Shown here: positions 7,498 to 15,671 of the stretch, piece by piece
Position numbering within the stretch: the first letter of the stretch is position 1
Layout: every line of letters starts with the position of its first letter
Origin: Natrinema versiforme
GTDB taxonomy: Archaea > Halobacteriota > Halobacteria > Halobacteriales > Natrialbaceae
Direction of reading: 5' to 3'
NCBI RefSeq assembly: GCF_005576615.1
Contig: NZ_CP040330.1
Location: forward strand, 62,001 to 126,000
Length of the DNA stretch: 64,000 nucleotides
Translations under genes and position numbers: made by a program
Notes under the pieces: generated by a model
Told to the model about the DNA's origin: nothing
What the model saw: only the letters and a program-made list of their open reading frames with translations
Database searches by the model: none

Positions 7498-9354
7498 ATG
7501 GCGCTGTCGGCGTGCGATTTCCTCGCGCAAGCGATCGCGACCCAGTCCGACGTGACGACCGACATGCTCGTCGTCTTCGGCGTCGTCGCCGTCGCGCTTG
7601 TCCTCTTTCTCACCGAGCGCCTGCCGATCGACGTGACCGCGATCCTGTTGATCGTGATCCTCGTCGTCCTCGAGCCGTGGACCGGCGTCGATCCCGAGAC
7701 GGGCATCTCCGGGTTCGCGAACGAGGCGACGATCACCGTGCTGGCGATGTTGATCCTGAGCGGCGGCATCAGTCGGACGGGGATCGTCCAGGAACTCGGG
7801 CGCCGAATGGCGGATTTCGCGGGCGACAGCCTCCGAAAGCAGCTGTTCGCGGTCGTCGCCGCGACCAGTCCCGTCTCCGGCTTCCTGAACAACACGCCGG
7901 TCGTCGCGCTCTTGGTGCCGGTCGTCACCGATGTCGCGAACAGGGGGAACACGTCGCCCTCGAAACTGCTCATCCCGCTTTCCTACGCCTCGCAGATGGG
8001 CGGCATGCTCACGCTTATCGGCACCTCGACGAACATCCTCGCGAGCGATGTCAGTGCCCGTCTCGGCTCCGAGTATCCCGAACTCCACCGGTTCTCGATG
8101 TTCGAGTTCACCCAACTCGGTGCCATCGTCGTCGTCGTCGGCTCGCTGTACCTGATCTTCGTCGGCCACTACCTCCTGCCCGAGCGGGTCCCACCGCGTG
8201 CCGACTACCTCGAGTCTTACGCGGTCGGCGATTACGTGGCCGACGTGGCCGTCGTCCCCGGCTCCCCGCTGGTCGGCGAGACGGTCCGCGACGCGAGCGA
8301 GATGCTCGGCCCCGACATCGACGTCGTGCAGGTGGTCCGCGACGAGGTGCGCTCGGTCGCCCCGCGACAGGCGACTTCCCTTCGGGAGGGCGACGTGCTC
8401 GTCGTCCGGACGGACCGGGACGCGATCACGACGCTCGAGGACGCCGAGGGGGTCGAACCCGTCGGCCGACCGAACGGTGCGGCGGACCTCTCGACTTCTG
8501 ACGGCGTGCTCACGGAACTGGTCGTCTCGCTCGACTCGCGGCTCGTGGGCGAGCGCCTCGACCTCGAGGCGTTCCGCGAGGAGTACGACGCCGCCGTCCT
8601 CGGACTGCGGAGCCGCGGCGAACTCGTCGGCGAGCGCATCGTCGGACGACGGCTCGGCGTCGGCGATACGCTGCTCGTACAGGCCCCGCCGGATACACTC
8701 GACCGACTCGCTCGCGGGGAGGACGTGATCGTCGCCCGCGAACCGCCCTGCCCCGACTACCGGACCGACAAGGCACCGATCGCCGTCGCCATCATGCTCG
8801 GCGTCGTCGCCGTCGCCGCCCTCGAGATCTACCCGATCCTCATCGCCGCACTCGCCGGCGTCGTCGCGATGGTCGTCACGGGCGTCCTCGAGCCGAACGA
8901 GCTCTACGACGCCGTCGAGTGGGACATCATCTTCCTGCTCGCGGGGGTGATCCCGCTGGGGGTCGCCCTCGAGGGGTCGGGCGCGGCCGGCTACCTCGCG
9001 TGGCTGGTCGTCCAGTCGGCGGGCTTTCTGCCGCCGATCGCGGTGCTGTGGCTGTTCTACATCCTGACCGGGCTGCTCACGGAAGTCATCAGTAACAACG
9101 CGAGCGTCGTGCTGCTCATCCCGGTCGCGGCGGCCGCCGCGGCGGGCATCGGCGCGAACCCGTTCGCGTTCGTGCTGGCGGTGACCTTCGCCGCGAGCAC
9201 CGCCTTTCTGGGCCCGATCGGCTACCAGACGAACCTGTTCGTCTACGGCCCCGGCGGCTACCGCTTCGGCGACTACGCGCGGATCGGCGCGCCGCTACAG
9301 TTCGTGCTCTCGATCGTGACCGTCCTCGGCATCGCGTTCTTCTGGGGCGTCTGA
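7498..9354 (+). CDS. SLC13/ArsB-type permease with two TrkA-C (RCK_C) domains
   Basis: 618-aa membrane transporter. Seen: about five N-terminal membrane segments (to about 230) with the family motif SGFLNNTPVVALLVPVV near residue 120 and GTSTNILAS near 180, then a soluble insert of about 180 residues holding two TrkA-C-like domains (VVPGSPLVGETVRD and VSLDSRLVGERLDL mark their starts). A second membrane half follows, containing LTEVISNNASVVLLIPVA and GPIGYQTNLFVYGPG. This layout is typical of DASS-superfamily permeases annotated as sodium/sulfate or anion symporters; the substrate cannot be read from sequence. The ATG at 7498 is the first start beyond the divergent hisA promoter. Confidence 0.88.
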   Translation: MALSACDFLAQAIATQSDVTTDMLVVFGVVAVALVLFLTERLPIDVTAILLIVILVVLEPWTGVDPETGISGFANEATITVLAMLILSGGISRTGIVQELGRRMADFAGDSLRKQLFAVVAATSPVSGFLNNTPVVALLVPVVTDVANRGNTSPSKLLIPLSYASQMGGMLTLIGTSTNILASDVSARLGSEYPELHRFSMFEFTQLGAIVVVVGSLYLIFVGHYLLPERVPPRADYLESYAVGDYVADVAVVPGSPLVGETVRDASEMLGPDIDVVQVVRDEVRSVAPRQATSLREGDVLVVRTDRDAITTLEDAEGVEPVGRPNGAADLSTSDGVLTELVVSLDSRLVGERLDLEAFREEYDAAVLGLRSRGELVGERIVGRRLGVGDTLLVQAPPDTLDRLARGEDVIVAREPPCPDYRTDKAPIAVAIMLGVVAVAALEIYPILIAALAGVVAMVVTGVLEPNELYDAVEWDIIFLLAGVIPLGVALEGSGAAGYLAWLVVQSAGFLPPIAVLWLFYILTGLLTEVISNNASVVLLIPVAAAAAAGIGANPFAFVLAVTFAASTAFLGPIGYQTNLFVYGPGGYRFGDYARIGAPLQFVLSIVTVLGIAFFWGV

Positions 9355-9432
9355 GCCCCGCCCCGATCCATGCGGCCGCCTCCCGCTCGTTGATCGAACC
9401 GCACTTCCGGACGTGCGTCGGATTCACCGACA

Positions 9433-10101
9433 ATGACGATACTCGAGACGCGGAGCCTGACGCGGGTCGTCGACGGCGACCGGATCGTCGACGACGTCTC
9501 CGTCGCGGTGGCCGAATCCGAGGTGCTGGTCGTGGTCGGTCCCTCGGGCGCGGGCAAGTCGTCGCTGCTCCGACTGCTCAACCGACTCGACGAACCCACG
9601 GAGGGAACGGTGCTACTCGAGGGGACGGACTACCGGTCGATCCCGCCGCAGACGCTCCGACAGCGAGTCGGCCTCGTACCGCAGGACCCCGCGCTGGTTC
9701 CCGGAACCGTCTCGGAAAACGTCGCCCGAAGCGCCCTGCTCCGCGACGAGCCGGTCGACGACGCCGCCGTCGGCCGACTGCTCGAGCGCCTCGGCCTCGA
9801 GGGGTACGCCGAGCGCGACGTTGCGGACCTCTCGGGCGGCGAGCAACAGCGCGTCGCCATCGCTCGGACCCTCTACAACGAGCCCGACGTACTTCTGCTC
9901 GACGAGCCGACCTCGCACCTCGATTCCGCGTCCGAGGAGCGCGTCGAGACCCTCCTCGCGGAGCTCATCCGCGACCTCGATCTCACCGTCGTGATGGTCA
10001 CCCACGACGAGCCACAGGCCCGGCGACTCGCCGACCGGGTGCTGTCGCTCCGCGACGGACGCGTCGATCGCCTCGGGCCGGTCGCGGAGGTGCTCGCTTG
10101 A
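9433..10101 (+). CDS. fetA: FetA-like ABC transporter ATPase
   Basis: ATP-binding subunit of a two-gene ABC exporter. 222 aa with all core motifs: Walker A GPSGAGKSS (36-44), Q-loop Gln84, signature LSGGEQQ (133-139), Walker B LLLDEPT (Asp157, Glu158) and H-loop His191. Its stop shares a base with the start of the following UPF0014 permease (TGATG), so they are translationally coupled. The ATPase plus UPF0014 pair corresponds to bacterial FetAB (YbbLM), linked to iron export and oxidative-stress resistance. Assignment of iron as substrate here is by family only. Confidence 0.85.
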   Translation: MTILETRSLTRVVDGDRIVDDVSVAVAESEVLVVVGPSGAGKSSLLRLLNRLDEPTEGTVLLEGTDYRSIPPQTLRQRVGLVPQDPALVPGTVSENVARSALLRDEPVDDAAVGRLLERLGLEGYAERDVADLSGGEQQRVAIARTLYNEPDVLLLDEPTSHLDSASEERVETLLAELIRDLDLTVVMVTHDEPQARRLADRVLSLRDGRVDRLGPVAEVLA

Positions 10102-10922
10102 TGGCGGCGCTGTCGTCGGCCGCCGAGTTCGGCGCGCAGTTTGCCGACCCCGTCCTCCGCAGGGGACTCGGACAGGTCGCCGTCGCGGCCGTCCTCGCCG
10201 CGCTCGTGGTCGGCCTCTCGCATCTCCGCGGGCTCTCGCTCGAGCGGGAACTCGGCGTCGCGCTCGTCCGCGGGTTCGTCCAGATCGTGGCGATGGGGTC
10301 GATCGTCGGCCTCCTGCTCACCGCCGAGTTCGTGTGGAGCATCGTCATCCTCCTCGGAATGATGACCGGCGCGACCTGGATCTCGAAGAACCGCGGCGAG
10401 GGGCTTCCGGGAGTGATCCGGGTCTCGTTCGTCGCGATCGTCGTCGGCTCGGGGCTGGTCATCTCCACGATGGCACTCGCGGGGGCGATCGAGACTACCG
10501 TGCGCAATCTGGTCCCCGTCGGGAGCATGATCATCGCCAACGCGATGAAGGCGAACTCGCTCGCGCTGGACCGGTTCAAAAACGAGATCGAGGACAACCG
10601 GACCGAGATCGAGGCCGGCCTCGCGCTCGGCGCGCCGCCTCATGCAGTCGTCTCGAGACACATCAAGACCGGCGTTCGGGCGTCGCTGATCCCGACCATC
10701 GACTCGCTGAAGAGCCTCGGTTGGGTCTGGATCCCGGGCATCATGGCGGGGATGATCCTCGGCGGCGAGAACCCGCTGTATGCCGCGCTCTACCAGTTCG
10801 TCATCATGGCGATGATATTCGCCGCGGGCGGGCTGACGAGTATGACCAGCAGCCTGCTGATCGGCAAGTACGTCTTCACCGACGCCGAGCAGCTAAAGCG
10901 GATCGACGGGGAATCCGCGTAG
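10101..10922 (+). CDS. fetB: UPF0014/FetB-like ABC permease
   Basis: Membrane subunit of the FetAB-like system. 273 aa with about seven hydrophobic segments. Family features seen: VALVRGFVQIVAMGSIVGLL near residues 50-70, a MTGATWISKNR region, PVGSMIIANAMKANSLALDR near 135-155, and the coupling helix-like stretch EAGLALGAPPHAV followed by SLIPTIDSLKSLGWVWIPGIMAGMILGG. These are hallmarks of UPF0014. The start overlaps the stop of the ATPase gene. Bacterial relatives are reported as iron exporters. Confidence 0.88.
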   Translation: MAALSSAAEFGAQFADPVLRRGLGQVAVAAVLAALVVGLSHLRGLSLERELGVALVRGFVQIVAMGSIVGLLLTAEFVWSIVILLGMMTGATWISKNRGEGLPGVIRVSFVAIVVGSGLVISTMALAGAIETTVRNLVPVGSMIIANAMKANSLALDRFKNEIEDNRTEIEAGLALGAPPHAVVSRHIKTGVRASLIPTIDSLKSLGWVWIPGIMAGMILGGENPLYAALYQFVIMAMIFAAGGLTSMTSSLLIGKYVFTDAEQLKRIDGESA

Positions 10923-11025
10923 ACTCCGCCAACCCGTCGACCCGAGCGAGGCCGGTCGCGGCGCTCGTCTCACGATCCGGAACGAATAGGCGTATTTTTA
11001 GTATCGGATCGCGTGACTACCGAGC

Positions 11026-12210
11026 GTGAACGCGGAACCGCTGCTCATTGTCGGCATTCTGACTGCAATCTTCGTCGGCTACAACATCGGCGGCTCGACG
11101 ACCGGTCCTGCGTTCGGTCCGGCCGTCGGTGCGAACGTGATCACGAAGGTGATGGCCGCCGGCTTGATGTCGATCTTCTTCTTTCTCGGAGCCTATACGA
11201 TCGGTCCGAAGGTGGTCATGACGCTCGGCGAGAAACTCGTTACCGACACCTCTATCTTCACGCTGCGCTCGAACGTCGCCGTGCTCTTTTTCATCGGCGG
11301 CGCGCTGTTCGTCGGTAACTACGCCGGCGTCCCCGCCTCGACGTCGATGACCGCCGTCGGCGCGATCGCCGCGCTGGGCTTTGCGACCGGCGAACTCAAC
11401 TGGAACGAGCTCGGCGAGATCGCCGTCTGGTGGATCGTCGCGCCGATCCTCGGGTTCTGGGTGGCCGGCGTGGTCGGTCGGTACTTCTATCCACAGATCA
11501 ACGCCTGGATCGCTATCGAAAGCAAGCAGGGCGGTCGACCGATGGTCTCGATCGATCGATCCGGGGTCGTCCCGCGACTCCGGTTCGGCGCCGACGCCGA
11601 CCGCCGGGAGATCACCGGCGCGCTCGTCGTCGTCGGGATCGGCTGTCTCATGGGCTTCGCCTCGGGGACGAGTAACATCGCCAACGCGATCGCGCCGATC
11701 TACGGCACCGGTGACATCGATATGATCCCGCTGATCCTGATCGGCTCGGCGGCGGTCGCGGTCGGCTGCTTTACGATCGCTCGCCGCACCCTCGATACGC
11801 TGGGCAACGACATCACGAACCTCCCGTTGACCGCGGCGATCGTCGTCGCCGTCATCAGTTCCGGGATCGTCATCGGCCTCTCGTCGATCGGGATCCCCGC
11901 GAGTTTCGTCGTCATCGCGACGATGAGCATCGTCGGGCTGGGCTGGGGGCGAGCCACGCGGACGACGACCCTCTCGGGCGTTCGCGCCGGCGAGGAGACC
12001 CGCGTCTCCGTCGGCGCGTTGACCGCCGAGGAGGAGGGTGAACGCTCCCCCGAGATCGGCGAGGAGGACGTCGAGGACATCCCGAAGGCCTCGGACCTGT
12101 TCGACCCCTCGACGACGGCCCGCGTGATCCTCATGCAGAACGTCGTGCCGGCCATCTCGACGATCGGGGCCTACCTCACGTTCCGGTTCGTACCGATCTT
12201 CGGCTTCTGA
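11026..12210 (+). CDS. PiT-family inorganic phosphate transporter (first copy)
   Basis: 394 aa, GTG start. Sodium- or proton-coupled phosphate permease of the SLC20/PiT type. Seen: an N-terminal half with GYNIGGSTTGPAFG near residue 18 and VPASTSMTAVGAIAALG near 105, then the repeated half with the more canonical GTSNIANAIAPIYG near 215 and GIPASFVVIATMSIVGLGWG near 290. A hydrophilic acidic segment (about 325-360) precedes a final membrane helix. A paralogue of nearly the same length is at 12954-14144. The TATA-like tattttta near 10992 lies about 34 bp before the start, suggesting a short leader. Confidence 0.92.
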   Translation: MNAEPLLIVGILTAIFVGYNIGGSTTGPAFGPAVGANVITKVMAAGLMSIFFFLGAYTIGPKVVMTLGEKLVTDTSIFTLRSNVAVLFFIGGALFVGNYAGVPASTSMTAVGAIAALGFATGELNWNELGEIAVWWIVAPILGFWVAGVVGRYFYPQINAWIAIESKQGGRPMVSIDRSGVVPRLRFGADADRREITGALVVVGIGCLMGFASGTSNIANAIAPIYGTGDIDMIPLILIGSAAVAVGCFTIARRTLDTLGNDITNLPLTAAIVVAVISSGIVIGLSSIGIPASFVVIATMSIVGLGWGRATRTTTLSGVRAGEETRVSVGALTAEEEGERSPEIGEEDVEDIPKASDLFDPSTTARVILMQNVVPAISTIGAYLTFRFVPIFGF

Positions 12211-12275
12211 TCGGATCGGTGTTCGACTGGACGATGGCCTCTCTATCGTCCGGTTGACGCCTTTCTCACCCAAAG

Positions 12276-12593
12276 TTACAGATATACGTCGTATGCCTTT
12301 GCTGCAGTTATGGCTACGCATGCAGCGACAGCCCCGGAAATTAATGCTTCCTCAACAACGAACATGGAAAGCAGAATACATAATACCAGAACTACTGGTA
12401 GCTCTATCAAGGGTCTCAGTGACAGCCTATCGACGAAATATACCGACAGACCGACTCCGAGACCGAAAATACTGGCGAGATAGCTTACATGCATTCCGTT
12501 CGTAACCCAAACAAAGGAAATCACGACCGTCACTAGCAGAAACAGAACCACTTCTGTCCACCCCTCACGCCGAATTGATTTCTCATCAGACAT
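12276..12593 (-). CDS. small membrane protein in an AT-rich islet, 105 aa
   Basis: No family recognised. Seen: a charged N terminus (MSDEKSIRREGW), then four hydrophobic segments (about 15-32, 36-53, 62-80 and 84-98) with a short DVYL end. Codon use is noticeably less GC-rich than in the flanking phosphate transporters, and the DNA around it (12260-12800) is AT-rich for this window, which suggests recent acquisition or loose selection. It lies antisense to and between the two PiT genes. Similar small four-helix proteins are common in haloarchaea without known function. Confidence 0.65.
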   Translation of the reverse strand: MSDEKSIRREGWTEVVLFLLVTVVISFVWVTNGMHVSYLASIFGLGVGLSVYFVDRLSLRPLIELPVVLVLCILLSMFVVEEALISGAVAACVAITAAKAYDVYL

Positions 12594-12953
12594 TATGTGG
12601 GAACTACAAATGCGATACGAAAAATATTTCTATTCTATCAGCAGAGAATTTAATAAATAGCTACGTCGACTGACCGCCTCTCTGTACGGTCTCATCCTCC
12701 TGTTCCTTCCACTCATTCGGTACCAAATGCGGTCCTCGGTTCAGTGTCCCAGAAGGTGGTCTGATTTACAGTAATTATAGGGTGCAGTATAAATTTAGAA
12801 TTATTGATAATAATAACGCTCGTCCGGAAGCGTTGCTCGGAACGCTCGAGTTCACCTCGAGCGTGGTCCTTCTCGACAGAACCGACGGCCCGCATCTATC
12901 GCAGCCGATGACAGTCATATCGGCTTCCCGAAACGTCTTTTCGGGCGGGTAGA
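12594..12953. other. AT-rich intergenic spacer, no supported gene
   Basis: About 360 bp between the small membrane gene and the second PiT gene. It holds runs such as aatttaataaatag and attattgataataat, unlike the rest of the window. A 60-codon minus-strand frame (12713-12895) has no recognisable content and I do not call it. The last 50 bp carry two hairpins listed separately. Confidence 0.6.
12904..12945 (+). promoter_or_regulatory. two adjacent hairpins ahead of the second PiT gene
   Basis: Seen: gccgat (12904-12909) pairs with atcggc (12919-12924), and cccgaaa (12927-12933) pairs with tttcggg (12939-12945). The second hairpin ends 8 bp before the ATG at 12954, so if transcribed it would sit over the ribosome entry site. 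A control role is inference. Confidence 0.35.
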
Positions 12954-14144
12954 ATGGCTTCGGGTATGGTTTCCGCGATTCTCCTCGTCGGGATCGTCGT
13001 GGCCGTCTTCGTCGGGTTCAACATCGGCGGTTCCTCGACTGGGATCGCGTGGGGTCCGGCCGTCGGCGCGGGCGTCATCGGCAAGACATCGGCCGCGGCG
13101 CTCATGTCGATTTTCGTCTTCATCGGCGGCTGGACCGTCGGCCGGAACGTCATCGACACGATGGGCGGCGACATCGTCCCGGCGGAGGTCTTCACGCTGC
13201 AGGCCAGCATCGTCGTCCTGTTTTTCATCGGGCTGGGGATGCTGCTCGCGAACCTCTTCGGCGTCCCCGTTCCGACGTCGATGACGGCGGTCGGCGCGAT
13301 CGCCGGCCTCGGGCTGGCGACCGAAACGCTGGACATGGTCGTGATGGGCCGGATCGTCTCGTGGTGGGTCGTCACCCCGATCATCGCCTTCTGGATCGGC
13401 GGGATCGTCGGTCGCTACGTCTACCCGCATCTCGACCGCTACTTCGAGATCCGCCAGTCCGAGGGCCCGCTGCTCACCCTCGAGCGCTCCGGTCTCGTTC
13501 CCACCCCGGCGATGGGCCCGGGGACGACGGGGAAGGAGCTTACGACGACGATCCTGATCGTCGTCATCGCGTGTTACATGGCCTTCGGCGCGGGCGCGAG
13601 CAACGTCGCGAACGCGGTCGCGCCGCTGGTCGGCAGCGGCGCGCTCGACGTCGGCGGCTACGACGGCACGGACCTCGGCATCGCCATCGGCGCGCTCGCG
13701 ATCAGCCTCGGCGGCTTCACGATCGCCCGCCGGACGATGGAGGCCGTCGGCAACGACCTCACCGAACTCCCGCTGCTGGCGGCGCTGATCGTCGCCGTCA
13801 CCGCCGCCTCGATCACCACCTTCCTCTCGGCGATCGGCATCCCGATCAGCCTCGTGATGGCGACCGTAATGACCATCGTCGGGCTGGGCTGGGGCCGGGC
13901 CAGCCGCACCGCCAGCATCGCCGGGCTCGCACGCGGCGAGGACACGCTCGAGCTCTCGACGAACGTCCTGACACAGGAGACGCCCGACGTGCCCAAAATC
14001 GGCCAGGAAGAACCGGACGATGTCCTCGAGGCGGACGATCTAGTCAGACCGGACGCCGTCGCGCGGTTCGTCGCGTTCTGGATCATCGGCCCCTCGGCCT
14101 CGGCCGGGCTGGCGTACGGGTTCTTCCTCTTCGTGCCGCTGTAA
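12954..14144 (+). CDS. PiT-family inorganic phosphate transporter (second copy)
   Basis: 396 aa, paralogous along its length to the protein at 11026-12210. The same signatures are present: FVGFNIGGSSTGIAWG in the first half, VPVPTSMTAVGAIAGLG, then GAGASNVANAVAPLVG (about 205-220) and GIPISLVMATVMTIVGLGWG. The cytoplasmic acidic stretch before the last helix is also shared (IGQEEPDDVLEADDLV compared with IGEEDVEDIPKASDLF). Two starts, at 12954 and 12966, are possible; the first is used. Tandem paralogues on one strand suggest duplication, later split by the AT-rich islet. Confidence 0.92.
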   Translation: MASGMVSAILLVGIVVAVFVGFNIGGSSTGIAWGPAVGAGVIGKTSAAALMSIFVFIGGWTVGRNVIDTMGGDIVPAEVFTLQASIVVLFFIGLGMLLANLFGVPVPTSMTAVGAIAGLGLATETLDMVVMGRIVSWWVVTPIIAFWIGGIVGRYVYPHLDRYFEIRQSEGPLLTLERSGLVPTPAMGPGTTGKELTTTILIVVIACYMAFGAGASNVANAVAPLVGSGALDVGGYDGTDLGIAIGALAISLGGFTIARRTMEAVGNDLTELPLLAALIVAVTAASITTFLSAIGIPISLVMATVMTIVGLGWGRASRTASIAGLARGEDTLELSTNVLTQETPDVPKIGQEEPDDVLEADDLVRPDAVARFVAFWIIGPSASAGLAYGFFLFVPL

Positions 14145-14387
14145 CGAGTCCTGGAACCGAGCGGCCAGCGTCTGGCCTACAGCCCGACGAGACCGCCGAT
14201 TTCGGCTTCGGCAACAAACGCGACGCTGCGTCGAACAGGTTCGGACGTTTCTTTTTCCTCTCCCGTTCGATCCCCGTTCTTGTCACGAATCACCGCGTTC
14301 TTTCCTTCGAATTGGCCAATTCTGGCTCAAAGACAATTTAGGACTGAACAGCAAGCTATACCAGTGCGGCCCTCGAATCGCCGAGTG

Positions 14388-14777
14388 ATGCCCACGGTAG
14401 AATACCTCAACTACGAAGTACTGGACGACCAGGGCTGGGACATGGACGACGACGACCTCTTCGGGCAGGCCGCAGACGCCGGCCTCGACGAGGAGGACTA
14501 CGGCACGCTCGACGTCGCCGAGGGCGAATACATCCTCGAGGCGGCCGAGGCTCAGGGCTACGATTGGCCGTTCTCGTGTCGCGCCGGTGCCTGTGCGAAC
14601 TGTGCAGCGATCGTCTTCGAGGGCGAGATCGACATGGACATGCAGCAGATCCTCTCGGACGAGGAGGTCGAGGAGAAGAACGTCCGTCTGACCTGTATCG
14701 GATCGGCCGAGACCGACGAGGTCAAGATCGTCTACAACGCAAAGCACCTCGACTACCTGCAGAACCGCGTCATTTAA
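14388..14777 (+). CDS. halophilic plant-type [2Fe-2S] ferredoxin
   Basis: Electron carrier; in haloarchaea this ferredoxin serves 2-oxoacid:ferredoxin oxidoreductases. 129 aa, matching the classical halobacterial ferredoxin of about 128 residues. Seen: the cluster motif CRAGACANC (Cys at +0, +5, +8) and the fourth cysteine in RLTCIGS, with the halophile-specific acidic N-terminal insertion ([20 protein letters not shown]) before the beta-grasp fold. The start giving [14 protein letters not shown] matches the family; a longer frame to 14280 has non-family sequence. A strong hairpin terminator follows 31 bp after the stop. Confidence 0.96.
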   Translation: MPTVEYLNYEVLDDQGWDMDDDDLFGQAADAGLDEEDYGTLDVAEGEYILEAAEAQGYDWPFSCRAGACANCAAIVFEGEIDMDMQQILSDEEVEEKNVRLTCIGSAETDEVKIVYNAKHLDYLQNRVI

Positions 14778-14808
14778 ACTGACACCGGCGCTTCGTGCGC
14801 TGTTGCCG

Positions 14809-14835
14809 GCGATCCCGACTTCGGGATCGCGTTTT
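14809..14835 (+). terminator. hairpin with T-run after the ferredoxin gene
   Basis: gcgatcccga (14809-14818) and tcgggatcgc (14821-14830) are perfect 10-bp arms with a two-base loop, followed by gtttt. Its position 31 bp after the stop supports a 3' end or terminator role. Confidence 0.6.
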
Positions 14836-15240
14836 CACTCTCGTTACTGACGTGTCCGCGACCGGCGCGTTCTCGAGGCTGACCGCGGTGCCGGTGCTCG
14901 GCGACTGTCGAGAACGGCCTCGAGACGTTCCGGACAGCGTTCTCACTGTGCAGACGGTCGCCGTCCGCGATCACGTCCCCGTCTCGTTCCGGCAGGAATC
15001 CCTCGACGAAACAGCAATCCGACTCCTCGGTCCGTCGATCGAACGCACCGTAAACGCCGTTCCGTCTCGCTGTTTCCGAACCGGTTCGCTCACGCGTGAG
15101 ACAAACGCGGGATCGGGTGGTCGATTCGTTCGATATAGAGTTGTGAATTCACTCAATTGACGAGGACCGACTGGTTGCCAGATAGTCCGATAATATTCCA
15201 CTGGTTACCATTTCAATGGCATAACCCGCTACCGGACCGA
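14836..15240. other. intergenic spacer, nothing firm
   Basis: About 400 bp between the ferredoxin terminator and the arsR promoter. Short open frames on both strands (for example minus 14774-14974 and plus 14795-15160) lack coding character or recognisable content. The sequence becomes AT-richer after about 15130. Confidence 0.5.
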
Positions 15241-15242
15241 AG

Positions 15243-15265
15243 ATATTAATTGAACTACTACTCAA
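15243..15265 (+). promoter_or_regulatory. arsR promoter with candidate operator
   Basis: atattaat (15243-15250) is a TATA-like box about 27-33 bp before the arsR ATG, implying an almost leaderless transcript. A ttga (15250-15253) and tcaa (15262-15265) pair forms a small dyad between box and start, where an ArsR repressor could block initiation. The dyad is weak, so the operator call is tentative. Confidence 0.4.
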
Positions 15266-15275
15266 CTCGAGGCTG

Positions 15276-15671
15276 ATGGGACAAGCCACGGACCGATTAC
15301 AACGCTATCTCGAGGATGAACTCGACGCGTGTCGCGAGGAGGACGTCGAACGGCGGCTGGGTGAACTCGAGACGCTCGAGGCGGCGATCGGCGCGGAGCG
15401 GGTCGAGACGGAGCTCGACGTGCTCTCGGCGCTGGCAAACGAGACGCGGTACACGCTCGTCCGCGTCCTCGTCGCGGCCGAGGCGGAACTCTGTGTCTGC
15501 GAGCTACAGGCGGTCGTCGACGTGACCGAGAGCGGGCTCAGTCACGCGCTCTCGCAACTCGTCGACGCCGGACTCGTCGACGGCCGGAAGGACGGCCGCT
15601 GGAAGAAGTACCGGGCGACCAACCGTGCCGTCGCCCTCGTGACCGTCCTCGAAGGGACTGTTCATGAGTAA
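15276..15671 (+). CDS. arsR: ArsR-family metalloregulator
   Basis: Transcriptional repressor released by arsenite/antimonite. 131 aa: a charged N-terminal extension of about 45 residues, then an ArsR winged helix. Seen: LDVLSALANETRYTLVRVL (helix 1-2), the metal-sensing motif ELCVCEL with Cys73 and Cys75, the recognition helix VTESGLSHALSQLVDAGLV and the wing GRKDGRWKKYRAT. The ELCVC motif matches the arsenic-binding site of classical ArsR. It overlaps the acr3 gene by 8 bp, so the regulator is the first gene of the ars operon and likely autoregulates. Confidence 0.94.
   Translation: MGQATDRLQRYLEDELDACREEDVERRLGELETLEAAIGAERVETELDVLSALANETRYTLVRVLVAAEAELCVCELQAVVDVTESGLSHALSQLVDAGLVDGRKDGRWKKYRATNRAVALVTVLEGTVHE

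Noticed and set aside
12713-12895. 60-codon minus frame in the AT-rich spacer
   Set aside because: No recognisable content or start signal; its composition matches non-coding AT-rich DNA.
14774-14974. 66-codon minus frame after the ferredoxin gene
   Set aside because: It spans the terminator hairpin and reads as low complexity.
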